46,522 bases of DNA from Clostridiales bacterium DTU083 (GTDB lineage Bacteria > Bacillota > Clostridia > Caldicoprobacterales > DTU083): contig LFTC01000068.1 in NCBI GenBank assembly GCA_001512915.1, positions 1-46,522 of the forward strand, in the 5' to 3' direction. A program made the translations under genes and the position numbers. A model generated the notes under the pieces. That model saw only the letters and a program-made list of their open reading frames with translations, did no database searches and was not told the origin of the DNA. Positions 25,472 to 34,227 of the stretch are shown one piece after another (the stretch's first letter is position 1; every line of letters begins with the position of its first letter).

Positions 25472-26410
25472 ATGATACAGAAAAGCAATCCCCGTTGGGA
25501 GCGTAAAGAGCCCTGGAAGTTCGTACCAAGGCGGGATTTATTTCCTGACGCAGAAATGCCTGCAAAATCGGATAAAAACAAACACATAATTAAATCTTCC
25601 AAACAAGGCACACAAATTATAAAGAAAGGGTACTTAGCGGAGAAAAGTTCCGTAAAGCCTGTAAAACCATGGCCAAAAAGCCTTGCAGCACAGCCTGAAC
25701 TGTTACTTCTGCTGTTTGCACTTATTTTCCTTAAGAGCTCCAGCAGGACACAATTAAAAGTTCTGGACCAGCCACAAAGCATTCAAATGCTTAAATCAAT
25801 AGGACCTTATCTGGATGAAAGGGAACAGAATATTGCATACACCGCAGCCGGTATAATGGAAGCAGCCCAATTAATCAGGGATATAGCCAGCCATACTTAC
25901 CATCATAAAAACAAAGCAGCTTTACTGCATGTACCTTCCAGTCCTGCCGCCCGGAGGATAGAAGCATTGAAAGCAATCAAGCCTTATATTGCCAAGGAAA
26001 ACAGGAAACAACTGGACAGGTTTTTGAATTTTTATGAAGGAGTCAGAAAGGTACAAAGCAACCTCTCCCTGTATAAAGACAAGAAAGGGATTTCAGATGA
26101 ACAAGGGGCCGCACCCCTGAAAAAGGCAGGCGAGTTTCTGGAGCTGATACATCCCGTTCTGCCTGATGAGCAAAGACAAAGAATAGACAGGGTCATGCAA
26201 ATGATAAAAATGGTGGAAGTGATGGGAAATGCGGAAAAAGCTGCTCATGATAAAAACAAGCGGAATGAGGAAATCAAAAAAGAAGCGGCTAATAATAATG
26301 AACAGTCAGAAAAAATAATGGATTCCCTTGCCCCCATGCTGAATGAAGAGCAAAAGGAATCCATGAATATGATTATTAAAATGGCCCAACTATTATCCCA
26401 GCCGGATTAA
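25472..26410 (+). CDS. Repeat protein with four helical units at a 58-residue period
   Basis: A 312-residue protein of unknown function. The first 70 residues are basic and disordered-looking; residues 75-88 are hydrophobic (ELLLLLFALIFL) and may anchor it to the membrane. Then come four related units starting near residues 105, 163, 221 and 281, each with the pattern h-x-x-h-x-P-h-h-x-x-E-(Q/N) followed by an amphipathic helix (SIGPYLDEREQ, AIKPYIAKENR, LIHPVLPDEQR, SLAPMLNEEQK). The last two linkers are charged. The start is the ATG at 25472 after GAGGAGGAG. Its end overlaps the convergent ECF gene by four bases. Confidence 0.72.
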   Translation: MIQKSNPRWERKEPWKFVPRRDLFPDAEMPAKSDKNKHIIKSSKQGTQIIKKGYLAEKSSVKPVKPWPKSLAAQPELLLLLFALIFLKSSSRTQLKVLDQPQSIQMLKSIGPYLDEREQNIAYTAAGIMEAAQLIRDIASHTYHHKNKAALLHVPSSPAARRIEALKAIKPYIAKENRKQLDRFLNFYEGVRKVQSNLSLYKDKKGISDEQGAAPLKKAGEFLELIHPVLPDEQRQRIDRVMQMIKMVEVMGNAEKAAHDKNKRNEEIKKEAANNNEQSEKIMDSLAPMLNEEQKESMNMIIKMAQLLSQPD

Positions 26411-26943
26411 AGATCTTCAATCGCCTTTTTTAATACAGGCAGGATAATAAGGGCAAGAATACCTCCGATGGCTGCAGTAATCAATTGAGGCCAGCTGAAC
26501 TGGACTGAAAGAACCGTTTTCATCTGTTCAGGTGCATTAGCCGGCAGGAAAAAAGGCACCACAATTTTTACAACGCCAAGATAAAGAGCAAAAAATTTAA
26601 GAACAGCCCCGGCAGCAAAGGCCAGCAGATTGCTTCTCTTATGCAGAAGGGCAACAACAATAACCAATACCAGGTTTCCCAAGGCTATCGGAACCACAAG
26701 CACAGGCACAGGAGTGAAACCCTGAAGATAAGCAATTACAGGCGCTATGACTGCAACCACAAGCCCGCCCCTGATGCCTGTAATTATGGCTGCCAAAATC
26801 AGGCATAAGTTCACCAGCGAACCCACCACAAATTGACTGACATTGGCAGGCATCACGGGGATCAGTACCCTTAATGACTGGAACAATACTGACAGTGCCA
26901 ATAGAATGGCAGTTCTTGTTATCCATTTTACTGTTGACTTCAT
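26407..26943 (-). CDS. ECF transporter S component
   Basis: A 178-residue membrane protein with five or six helices, of the type that binds a vitamin-like substrate for an energy-coupling factor transporter. The N-terminal TRTAILLALSVLFQSLRVLIP and the following NLCLILAAIITGIRGGLVVA are typical of the general S-component family. The ATPases and T subunit are not in this window, so it is probably a group II component using a shared module. The substrate is not readable and no riboswitch is seen upstream. It follows the MASE3 phosphatase by 17 bases and is probably cotranscribed. Confidence 0.8.
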   Translation of the reverse strand: MKSTVKWITRTAILLALSVLFQSLRVLIPVMPANVSQFVVGSLVNLCLILAAIITGIRGGLVVAVIAPVIAYLQGFTPVPVLVVPIALGNLVLVIVVALLHKRSNLLAFAAGAVLKFFALYLGVVKIVVPFFLPANAPEQMKTVLSVQFSWPQLITAAIGGILALIILPVLKKAIEDL

Positions 26944-26960
26944 ATCAATTCATATCCCCT

Positions 26961-28676
26961 TTATAGTATATTGACTTTTTCTATTCTGCTCTCTGATTCC
27001 TTCTGGCCTTCATGAACATTCATTACCAATACGGTAACGTCATCGATCATATTTCTGTCACCAAGTATGGTTTCATATAACTCAAACATATAATCAGCTG
27101 TATCATAAGCGGTGGTGCTTTTTATGCCGCGAAGATACTCCATCAAGTGTATTTCGGTAAAGTATTCAGGCCGTTTTCTGTCTATTTCAATTAATCCGTC
27201 GGTATATAAGAGCAGGCTGTCACCCGCTTCCAGCTGCAGAGTTCGGTTTTCATAAGAAGGATTTACCAGTCCGCCAAGTTTGCAGATCGGCAGCCCTTCA
27301 ACGGGAATAGCTTTTATTGCCCCGTTTTTCTGCAATACCAGCGGCTGGGTGTTCATCCCCGCAGAGCAATAAGTAAATACACGGTTTTCTACATTATAAA
27401 TTCCGTAAAGCATAACAGTATAAATTTCTTCTGGGAAGTTCATCCTGTTGTATACATAGAACAAATTGGTCAATACCTGTTTAGGTGTTAAAATGCGTAT
27501 ACGCCCGTCGTCATATTCTCTGCGCACATGAATGTGCTGATTTATAAAGACAGTGATCATTGCCGCAGATACCCCATGGCCAGCAACGTCTCCGATCAAA
27601 ATTCCGATATTATCCTCATCCAGGCGAAAAATGTTATAAAAATCTCCACCTATTTTTTCGCAGGGAAGATACTTGGCTGCAAAATCAACCTTGCTAAACT
27701 GGGGCAACGTATCAGGCAGCAATGCATTCTGAATGTTGCGGGCATAATCTATGTCTTTAATCAGCTTTTCATTGGCTGCCGTAATCTCGGCAGTCCGCTT
27801 CATAACCAGCTTCTCCAGGTTGTTTGCATATTCTGCCACCTGCTGTTTAGCTTCATGCAATTCCAGATAAGGTTTTTGTACATTCAGAACAAACTTGGCC
27901 TTAAATATCAAATAATAAGTAATTATCTTATAAATATGGCCAAGTAAGTTGTAAGTATCATAGACGCTTGTATATATGGTAAACGACAACTCGCTGAATA
28001 CACTCAAAAGCATGGCCAGAATAATATACTTATATTCCTCTGCCTCTTCCCTCCTGTTATAAATCAGGAAAAACAGGATAATGCTTACCAGCTTCATGGT
28101 TATAATAGCATATTCCAGATTAACTTTTGTCCGGGTAAGACCGACTCCTTCCACATACAAAGTAGGCAGGTATTCATGCCTGCTGATGATTACATAAGAA
28201 AGAATGGCTGTATACACCAGGGAAATTATAACAAGAATAAACCTGTGTATCTTTGACGGCCGATTGCGTTGAATTGATCCGGCAGCCACCAAACCAATGG
28301 ATTCTGTAATTCTGGCTGCAATCCAGAATGAGGTGGATACTGCTACAGATGAAACTCCAAAAATGCCCGGCATACCGTTGTAGGTTAAGGTGTGCAGGGT
28401 ATCCAGCAGGCCGACAGAAAAAAAGGTGCACATGAATACGATCGTTCTCAGGTTTTTGTCTCTGGCAATGGTATAATAGGATATAAAAAAAATACAGAAG
28501 GACATGACTATGCTCATGCCTTCAAAACCTATATGCCAATTCAAAAAGGCACTCCTTTGAAAAACACGATACAGATAGGTTTCGTACCATTGAACTGCAC
28601 TGAAGACAAAAATCGACAACAGCAGTACGGCAATAAATACTGCCGCATCTTTTTTTAGATTCTTCTTAACCCCCAT
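26961..28676 (-). CDS. MASE3 membrane sensor with SpoIIE-type PP2C phosphatase
   Basis: A 571-residue signalling protein. Residues 1-270 hold about eight membrane helices with the MASE3 sensor pattern (MCTFFSVGLLDTLHTLTYNGM), then a short coiled coil (about 275-310, LVMKRTAEITAANEKL), then a PP2C/SpoIIE phosphatase domain with metal-binding Asp residues in KIGGDFYNIF, IGILIGDVAGHGVSAAM, LLLYTDGLIEI and MIDDVTVLVM. Such proteins dephosphorylate anti-sigma-factor antagonists in response to a membrane signal; the target is not in this window. GGAGG lies eight bases before the ATG. Confidence 0.92.
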   Translation of the reverse strand: MGVKKNLKKDAAVFIAVLLLSIFVFSAVQWYETYLYRVFQRSAFLNWHIGFEGMSIVMSFCIFFISYYTIARDKNLRTIVFMCTFFSVGLLDTLHTLTYNGMPGIFGVSSVAVSTSFWIAARITESIGLVAAGSIQRNRPSKIHRFILVIISLVYTAILSYVIISRHEYLPTLYVEGVGLTRTKVNLEYAIITMKLVSIILFFLIYNRREEAEEYKYIILAMLLSVFSELSFTIYTSVYDTYNLLGHIYKIITYYLIFKAKFVLNVQKPYLELHEAKQQVAEYANNLEKLVMKRTAEITAANEKLIKDIDYARNIQNALLPDTLPQFSKVDFAAKYLPCEKIGGDFYNIFRLDEDNIGILIGDVAGHGVSAAMITVFINQHIHVRREYDDGRIRILTPKQVLTNLFYVYNRMNFPEEIYTVMLYGIYNVENRVFTYCSAGMNTQPLVLQKNGAIKAIPVEGLPICKLGGLVNPSYENRTLQLEAGDSLLLYTDGLIEIDRKRPEYFTEIHLMEYLRGIKSTTAYDTADYMFELYETILGDRNMIDDVTVLVMNVHEGQKESESRIEKVNIL

Positions 28677-28720
28677 ATATTTTTCCTCCGGTAAGCGATG
28701 GGCAACAAAAACCTACATTT

Positions 28721-28750
28721 ATCTTAACATAAATCCATAATATCTTACAA
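28721..28750 (-). promoter_or_regulatory. Candidate promoter of the MASE3 phosphatase gene
   Basis: On the minus strand TTGTAA is followed after 18 bases by TAAGAT, about 45 bases before the start codon. Confidence 0.45.
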
Positions 28751-28791
28751 ATATCTGCCGTATTGAAACTTGTATTTTTTCTTTAGATAGA

Positions 28792-29055
28792 TTATAAATA
28801 TACGTTTTTCTTGGTGCTTCCCTCCACCTTCCCGACCCCGTAGCCCAGGGAAAAGCTCTGCATCATGCTGCCGGCAATAATATCAGTCAGCAGCTGCTTT
28901 TCTTCAATATTGAGGCCTATATCTCCTCTCAGAATAAAACTGCCTGCTTTTTCTTCTGCTATCAAACGAATTGCTTCCTTGGTACCATTAAACTGATCAT
29001 CCAATTTTACGTTAGCTTCTACTATGTACTCCCTGATCAGGTCCCCGATTTTCAC
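28792..29055 (-). CDS. Uncharacterised small protein
   Basis: An 87-residue soluble protein with an alpha/beta pattern (MKIGDLIREYIVEANVKLDD, AIRLIAEEKAGSFILRGDIG, then a Gly-rich YGVGKVEGSTKKN tail). I do not recognise a family. A GTG start at 29055 with GCGAGG upstream seems best; a second GTG 12 bases earlier is possible. It lies between a CPBP protease gene and the phosphatase gene on the same strand. Confidence 0.5.
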   Translation of the reverse strand: MKIGDLIREYIVEANVKLDDQFNGTKEAIRLIAEEKAGSFILRGDIGLNIEEKQLLTDIIAGSMMQSFSLGYGVGKVEGSTKKNVYL

Positions 29056-29127
29056 TCTTTGATACACCTCGCTTGGGAAAGTTTTACACTACTTTAATCC
29101 TTTCCCAAGATCGAATCTTTATACCTC

Positions 29128-29967
29128 CTATATTGTCATGCTTTGCTCCAATAACAAAGTTGACGGGATAATCAGGGTATTAAACAAGGAATGGGCTAAA
29201 ATGCTGTGTTCCAACCCTTTTTTGCGGTTTATCCATCCGAAAACTACTCCCGCGGGCAAGATCTGCATTATCTTTATCCAATCATCGGTCACAACACCTG
29301 CATGAGCTATTGCAAATACCAATGAGCTTACCCATATATTCAGCACCACAGCCGCTTTGCTGCTTCCAAACCATCTGGCAAGAAGCCCCATTACAAAGTG
29401 CCGGTACAGTATCTCCTCGGTAACAGGTGCCAGTATTGACGCTGTGAAAAAAGTATAGATATAATTCATAGGGCTGTTCCCTTCGGGAGTGGAAGCAAGT
29501 GCCAGATCCGTAGGTTCCGGCGAAGCAATAGCAAACCAGATAAAAGTCCAGGCAATCAGCAGGGGAATGGGCAGCAAAACTGTTTTCCAACTGATGCTTT
29601 TTGACACTCTTCCCTGGCTCAGAAGGATGCTGCCCGGCAGACCGCTGGAAAGTGCCAGGCCTTGTCCTGTCCTTAAATATAAATAATATGTAAAAAATGA
29701 TAACAAGGCAGATGTAAGATTTGTTATGAGATAAAAGTTTGAATTAAGATTGTAACCTCCGACTTCAGGAAACTGCACCACATAACGCATCATCAAGGCA
29801 TTGAGGATGCCGCCAATACAGATGAGGCCTGAACAAAATAAGCTTGTTTTTTTATTCTCCTGGAAGTGATGTTTTTCTTTTAAGTAATAAATTAGAGCGG
29901 AAACAAATAGTGAAACTGAAATTAAGCCGTTGATTATGAGCAGCAGAATAAGAGTAAAATCAAACAA
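29128..29967 (-). CDS. CPBP-family intramembrane metalloprotease
   Basis: A 279-residue membrane protein with about seven helices. The C-terminal half has the family motifs: the EE pair in APVTEEILYRHFV, the His in LVFAIAHAG, and the last His in ILAHSLFNTLI. In the family these form a metal site for cleaving membrane-bound peptides such as prenylated proteins or bacteriocin leaders. No bacteriocin or immunity gene is near, so the substrate is open. Confidence 0.88.
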   Translation of the reverse strand: MFDFTLILLLIINGLISVSLFVSALIYYLKEKHHFQENKKTSLFCSGLICIGGILNALMMRYVVQFPEVGGYNLNSNFYLITNLTSALLSFFTYYLYLRTGQGLALSSGLPGSILLSQGRVSKSISWKTVLLPIPLLIAWTFIWFAIASPEPTDLALASTPEGNSPMNYIYTFFTASILAPVTEEILYRHFVMGLLARWFGSSKAAVVLNIWVSSLVFAIAHAGVVTDDWIKIMQILPAGVVFGWINRKKGLEHSILAHSLFNTLIIPSTLLLEQSMTI

Positions 29968-30007
29968 ATATGTATACCCCCAGTGGTATGGGATGAAGGG
30001 GAAATAG

Positions 30008-30040
30008 AAAAAATAAAGAAGATCCTGGCTAATCTTCTTC
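30008..30040 (-). terminator. Possible intrinsic terminator overlapping the HPr gene end
   Basis: On the minus strand AAGAAGAT pairs with ATCTTCTT across an 8-base loop, followed by TATTTTTTC. The stem includes the stop codon of the HPr-like gene. Confidence 0.5.
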
Positions 30041-30298
30041 GTAAAAGTTGTTCTCTATTAACTGGGTTATTTTATACATTGCTGCTACTTCGTCAGAACC
30101 ATCAATGCGTACCTTAACCTTGGTTCCCTTATATACGCCTAGCGCCAAAACAGATAAAAGGCTCTTTGCATTGCCCACCTTATTACCCCGGATAATACTG
30201 ATGTCAGATGAGAAACTGCTGGCCTCCTTAATCAGCCTTGCAGCCGGCCTGGCATGTAAACCGGACTCATTTTCAATGATAAATTCTTTTTCTATCAT
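30029..30298 (-). CDS. HPr-family phosphocarrier protein
   Basis: An 89-residue HPr-like protein. The phosphorylatable His15 lies in ESGLHARPAARL and the regulatory Ser46 lies in GNAKSLLSVLALG, so it carries both the PTS and the HPrK site. It is not beside ptsI, so it may be the general HPr or a paralogue. GGGGAAG precedes the ATG. Its promoter (30391-30419) sits back to back with the glyS T-box promoter. Confidence 0.9.
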   Translation of the reverse strand: MIEKEFIIENESGLHARPAARLIKEASSFSSDISIIRGNKVGNAKSLLSVLALGVYKGTKVKVRIDGSDEVAAMYKITQLIENNFYEED

Positions 30299-30390
30299 TT
30301 ACTTCCCCTTCTTCATCAGAATTTGTGTTTGTAATAATGATGCATATACGACATTTATTTCTGGATTATTAAATGAAAATGATTAGCTAT

Positions 30391-30419
30391 ATTGTACATG
30401 ATAATAAGAAAAAGGGCAA
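30391..30419 (-). promoter_or_regulatory. Promoter of the HPr-like gene
   Basis: On the minus strand TTGCCC is followed after 17 bases by TACAAT, about 90 bases before the start codon. Confidence 0.55.
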
Positions 30420-30426
30420 GTTTTAC

Positions 30427-30456
30427 TTGACAATTCTTAACGAATTAGGTCATAAT
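30427..30456 (+). promoter_or_regulatory. Promoter of the glyS T-box transcript
   Basis: A perfect TTGACA at 30427 is followed after 18 bases by CATAAT. Predicted start is near 30463, right at the foot of T-box stem I. Only seven bases separate its -35 from that of the divergent HPr promoter. Confidence 0.6.
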
Positions 30457-30459
30457 AAT

Positions 30460-30666
30460 GGGTGATATTGACGGTAATGACAGGGAGGAGTAGTATCCTG
30501 CCTCTGCCATCAGCGAGCTGGGGACGGTGGAAGCCTGGCGGTACGCAGATATGAAGGCACCCTGGAACCGATGAATAAAAGAGTGGGTTCCCGTATTGGG
30601 AATCAAAAAGGGTGGAACCGCGGAAGATGAGTCTTTCGTCCCTTTGCCGGGATGAAAGACTTTTTG
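30460..30666 (+). promoter_or_regulatory. Glycine T-box riboswitch
   Basis: A leader upstream of glyS that senses uncharged tRNA-Gly. The conserved T-box/antiterminator sequence AAGGGTGGAACCGCGG lies at 30608-30623. It is followed by a terminator hairpin (AGTCTTTCGTCCC with GGGATGAAAGACT, then TTTTT) at 30630-30666. The stem I foot can pair GGGTG (30460) with CACCC (30558), and a GGC at 30556-30558, a glycine codon, sits at the expected specifier place. The specifier assignment is by eye. Confidence 0.9.
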
Positions 30667-30710
30667 TATTACCGGCAAATATCATCTGCATGAAAGGAGA
30701 TTAAGGAAGT

Positions 30711-32102
30711 ATGGCTGTTGAAAACAAAATGGAAAAAATAACGGCTCTGTGTAAAGGCAGAGGTTTTATTTTCCCGGGCTCAGAAATATACGGGGGCCTG
30801 GCAAACAGCTGGGATTACGGTCCTCTGGGCGTAGAACTCAAAAACAATATTAAAAAGGCCTGGTGGAAAAAATTTATTCAGGAAAGCCCATATAATGTAG
30901 GCATGGATTCTGCCATACTTATGAATCCTCAAACCTGGGTGGCATCAGGTCATGTAAGCGGCTTCAATGATCCGCTGATGGACTGCAGGGAGTGTAAATC
31001 CAGGTTCAGGGCTGACAAGATAATTGCGGATTACATTGCCGGCCGGAATGAGCAGGACGAAGTGATAGACGGATGGCCGGATGAAAAAATGGAAAACTAC
31101 ATCAAAGAAAACAAAATCCCCTGCCCTGAATGCGGAAAATCCAACTTTACTCCCATCAGAAAGTTCAATCTTATGTTCAAAACTTTCCAGGGAGTAACCG
31201 AAGATTCCCAATCTGAATTGTATCTACGTCCGGAAACTGCCCAGGGCATCTTTGTGAACTTCAAAAATGTTCTGCGCACAACCAGAAAGAAACTGCCCTT
31301 CGGCATTGGCCAGATAGGAAAATCGTTCCGAAATGAGATAACACCCGGCAACTTCATATTCCGCACCCGCGAATTCGAACAGATGGAACTGGAATTTTTC
31401 TGTAAGCCGGGTGAAGATCTGGAATGGTTCGAATACTGGAGAAGTTTCTGCAGAGAATGGCTGATTAATCTGGGTATCAGCGAAGACAACATTAAGATGC
31501 GGGATCATGAAAAGGAAGAGCTGTCACATTACAGCAAAGCAACAACCGACATAGAATATCTCTTCCCCTTCGGCTGGGGCGAGTTGTGGGGCATTGCAGA
31601 CCGGACTGACTTTGATCTTAAACAGCATGCGGAGCATTCCGGTGAAAACTTCAACTACCTTGATCCTGCAACCAATGAGCAGTTCATTCCCTACTGCGTT
31701 GAGCCTTCCGTAGGCGTTGACCGGTTAATGCTGGCCTTCCTTTGCGAGGCATATAATGAAGAAACCCTGGATAAGGGAGATACGCGGGTGGTAATGAAGC
31801 TCCATCCTGTGCTGGCACCTTTCAAGGCAGCAGTTCTTCCTTTGAGCAAGAAGCTGAGTGAACCTGCACAGGAACTGTACAGAAAGCTGGTTGGCAGATT
31901 CAATGTGGATTATGATGAAACAGGAAGCATAGGAAAACGCTATCGCAGGCAGGATGAAATAGGCACTCCCTATTGCATAACCGTGGATTTTGATACCCTG
32001 GAAGACCGGTGCGTAACAATAAGAGACAGGGACACCATGGAGCAGATACGCGTGCCGATTGATGAAGTTGTTCCGTATCTGGAAGAAAAAACAGAATACT
32101 AA
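30711..32102 (+). CDS. glyS: Glycyl-tRNA synthetase, single-chain
   Basis: A 463-residue class II synthetase that charges tRNA-Gly. Motif 1-3 regions are evident: the start [27 protein letters not shown], a zinc-ribbon-like [11 protein letters not shown] with later CPECGKSN, motif 2 in [25 protein letters not shown], and motif 3 in [18 protein letters not shown], followed by the anticodon-binding domain. It is the homodimeric alpha2 form, not the GlyQS form. Expression is set by the T-box upstream. A terminator follows. Confidence 0.97.
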   Translation: MAVENKMEKITALCKGRGFIFPGSEIYGGLANSWDYGPLGVELKNNIKKAWWKKFIQESPYNVGMDSAILMNPQTWVASGHVSGFNDPLMDCRECKSRFRADKIIADYIAGRNEQDEVIDGWPDEKMENYIKENKIPCPECGKSNFTPIRKFNLMFKTFQGVTEDSQSELYLRPETAQGIFVNFKNVLRTTRKKLPFGIGQIGKSFRNEITPGNFIFRTREFEQMELEFFCKPGEDLEWFEYWRSFCREWLINLGISEDNIKMRDHEKEELSHYSKATTDIEYLFPFGWGELWGIADRTDFDLKQHAEHSGENFNYLDPATNEQFIPYCVEPSVGVDRLMLAFLCEAYNEETLDKGDTRVVMKLHPVLAPFKAAVLPLSKKLSEPAQELYRKLVGRFNVDYDETGSIGKRYRRQDEIGTPYCITVDFDTLEDRCVTIRDRDTMEQIRVPIDEVVPYLEEKTEY

Positions 32103-32116
32103 ACTAAAAAACTAAA

Positions 32117-32145
32117 AAAAACCACTGCGTGAAAGCAGTGGTTTT
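32117..32145. terminator. Intrinsic terminator between glyS and ferredoxin
   Basis: AAAACCACTGC pairs with GCAGTGGTTTT around GTGAAA, with A and T runs on both sides. It can serve both convergent genes. Confidence 0.85.
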
Positions 32146-32146
32146 A

Positions 32147-32338
32147 TTATTCTATTTCGGAAATTGCTTCTGTGGGACAACTTTCAATAGCTTCCTTAAC
32201 CGAATCCTCCAGCTCTTCAGGAACCTCCTCGTCAATGGCCTGGGCTTTGTCATCATCATTCCAGGAGAATACTTCTTCGCAAATACTGATGCACAGCCCG
32301 CAGCTTATGCATAAATCCTGATCTACATATGCCTTCAC
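32147..32338 (-). CDS. Single-cluster [4Fe-4S] ferredoxin
   Basis: A 63-residue acidic electron carrier. Cys10, 13, 16 and 54 match the four ligands of Thermotoga-type ferredoxin; Cys20 remains from the usual disulfide pair while its partner is missing. Typical stretches are VDQDLCISCGLC and ESCPTEAI. I take the GTG at 32338, seven bases after GGAGG, because the ATG two codons earlier is too close to the ribosome site. It may serve NfnAB and the radical enzymes. Confidence 0.93.
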   Translation of the reverse strand: MKAYVDQDLCISCGLCISICEEVFSWNDDDKAQAIDEEVPEELEDSVKEAIESCPTEAISEIE

Positions 32339-32396
32339 ACTCATTCCTCCTTATAAACCTTGCATATATCCCTATATTACCCCGGCTTAGTATTGA

Positions 32397-34175
32397 TTAA
32401 ACAACCTTTAAATAATTTTTGATTCTGCCCAGCAGTACCTCATCCACTTCAACTTCCATATGGATTCCTTCCGGAACAAATTCCTCCGACAGAATTGTCC
32501 CCTCTTCATGCAGCATGGAACGCAGATTGCCCTGTTCATAAGGAAGCAATATAGTTACCCGATGCATTCTCTTTGGTATGTTTTCCTGAATCAATTTAAG
32601 CAGCTGTTCCAGACCTTCGCCTGTTTTGGCCGAAATGTAAGCCTGGGGCTTTTGGGCAGGCAGCAGGGTTGCATCCTGGACCAGATCCATTTTATTAAAG
32701 ACAGTTATAATTTGCTGGTTGGCTCCCAGCATCCTCAATACCCTTTTTACCACCATTATCTGTTCGGCCAGATTTTCCGAGCTGGCATCTACCACATGAA
32801 GCAACAGGTCCGCCTCCACAACTTCCTCCAAAGTTGAGTGAAAGGCTTCCACCAGATCATGGGGCAGTTTATCAATAAAACCTACCGTATCCACCAATAA
32901 TACCTTTTGTCCGTCAGGCAGGACAACGCCCCTGGATACAGGGTCCAGGGTAGCAAAAAGTTTATTTTCCACCAGAACATTGCTGCCTGTTAAGGCATTC
33001 AGAAGGGTGCTTTTGCCGGCATTGGTATATCCGGTAAGGGCACATATGGGTATCCTGTTCTTCTTACGCTTGGTCCGCAGGGCATTTCTGTGTTCCTTTA
33101 CCCTGGACAACTCAGCCTCAATTTCACGAATCCGGCGCCGTATATGTCTGCGGTCGGTTTCCAGCTTTTTTTCACCTGGACCTCTGGTTCCAATGCCGCC
33201 TCCCAGCCTGGAAAGGGTTTGACCCAAGCCTGTCAGCCGGGGCAGGCGGTACTTAAGCTGCGCCAGCTCTACCTGAAGCTTTCCTTCCTTGGATATGGCG
33301 CGTCTGGAGAATATATCCAGAATCAGGGCAGTACGGTCTATTACCCTGACCCCGAGTATTTGCTCCAGATTTCTTATCTGCACTGCAGATAATTCATCAT
33401 CGCAAATTACCAGATTGGCATTGGATGATTGGCACAGAAGAGAAAGCTCAGCTGCTTTTCCTCTGCCTATATAGGTAGCCGGTTCAGGCATCTTTTTGTT
33501 TTGTATAACCTTATGCAGCACTTTGGCGCCGGCCGTTCTGGCCAATTCTTCAAGCTCATTGACAGAACGGATTCCCTCTCCCCTGTCGTCCAGCCCAACC
33601 AGAATTGCCCTTTCTTCTTCATCCTCCTGTGTTTCAACAGTTTCAGGCAAAGCTATCAAAGGGTCCAGCCGAAAAATTTCCTGCTGGAATTCTTCCCCGC
33701 AAAGTTCCCCCATGGTTAAAGGACCGTATATAGCAAAGGGTTCGACCTCGCCGGGAGGATTTAAAAATGCAGCATATGCACCTGCAAACTTCCCATCCTG
33801 CACGCCTATGGCTGTCATGGCATCAAAACGCAAAGCTTTAAGGGAATTGAGATCCACGCCGGATAACTTTCCGCTGCCGCCGGGGTGGGTATGGAAACAG
33901 CGCACACCGCTTAGGCGCACTGAACTCCGCCTCAGATTTACATATGGCAGAGAAACCTGGCCGGCTTCCCCTACCGACACATCTATAACTTCTCCCCTGC
34001 GATTCAGGTAAATGGAAATTTCCCGGTTTATCTCACCTGTAAGTTCGCATATAAGAGCCACGATTTCCTCGGAGAGAAACCTTTCCCTCTCCACTGCCAT
34101 TTCATATATACTTTCAAGCCGAAGCAGGATCTGCTTGGACAAACCCTCTATATTGCCGTTTATCATGAAGGGCAA
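32397..34175 (-). CDS. hflX: GTPase HflX with N-terminal JAMM-like domain
   Basis: A 592-residue protein, about 170 residues longer than usual HflX. Residues about 185-592 are a standard HflX: the N-domain with GKLQVELAQLKYRLPRL and GIGTRGPGEKKLETD, then the G domain with GYTNAGKST, DTVGFIDKLP and NKMDL. HflX rescues stalled ribosomes by splitting subunits. Residues 1-180 form an extra domain with H95-T-H97-P-x6-S105-x2-D108, the exact spacing of the JAMM/MPN+ metal site (HxHPx6SxxD), with a candidate Glu at 52. A TTG start six bases after GGAAAGG is used. See the finding for this fusion. Confidence 0.93.
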   Translation of the reverse strand: MPFMINGNIEGLSKQILLRLESIYEMAVERERFLSEEIVALICELTGEINREISIYLNRRGEVIDVSVGEAGQVSLPYVNLRRSSVRLSGVRCFHTHPGGSGKLSGVDLNSLKALRFDAMTAIGVQDGKFAGAYAAFLNPPGEVEPFAIYGPLTMGELCGEEFQQEIFRLDPLIALPETVETQEDEEERAILVGLDDRGEGIRSVNELEELARTAGAKVLHKVIQNKKMPEPATYIGRGKAAELSLLCQSSNANLVICDDELSAVQIRNLEQILGVRVIDRTALILDIFSRRAISKEGKLQVELAQLKYRLPRLTGLGQTLSRLGGGIGTRGPGEKKLETDRRHIRRRIREIEAELSRVKEHRNALRTKRKKNRIPICALTGYTNAGKSTLLNALTGSNVLVENKLFATLDPVSRGVVLPDGQKVLLVDTVGFIDKLPHDLVEAFHSTLEEVVEADLLLHVVDASSENLAEQIMVVKRVLRMLGANQQIITVFNKMDLVQDATLLPAQKPQAYISAKTGEGLEQLLKLIQENIPKRMHRVTILLPYEQGNLRSMLHEEGTILSEEFVPEGIHMEVEVDEVLLGRIKNYLKVV

Positions 34176-34227
34176 TCACAACCTTTCCGCTAATGGTACT
34201 CCAATCATAACACATTTTCTTTTCTTC

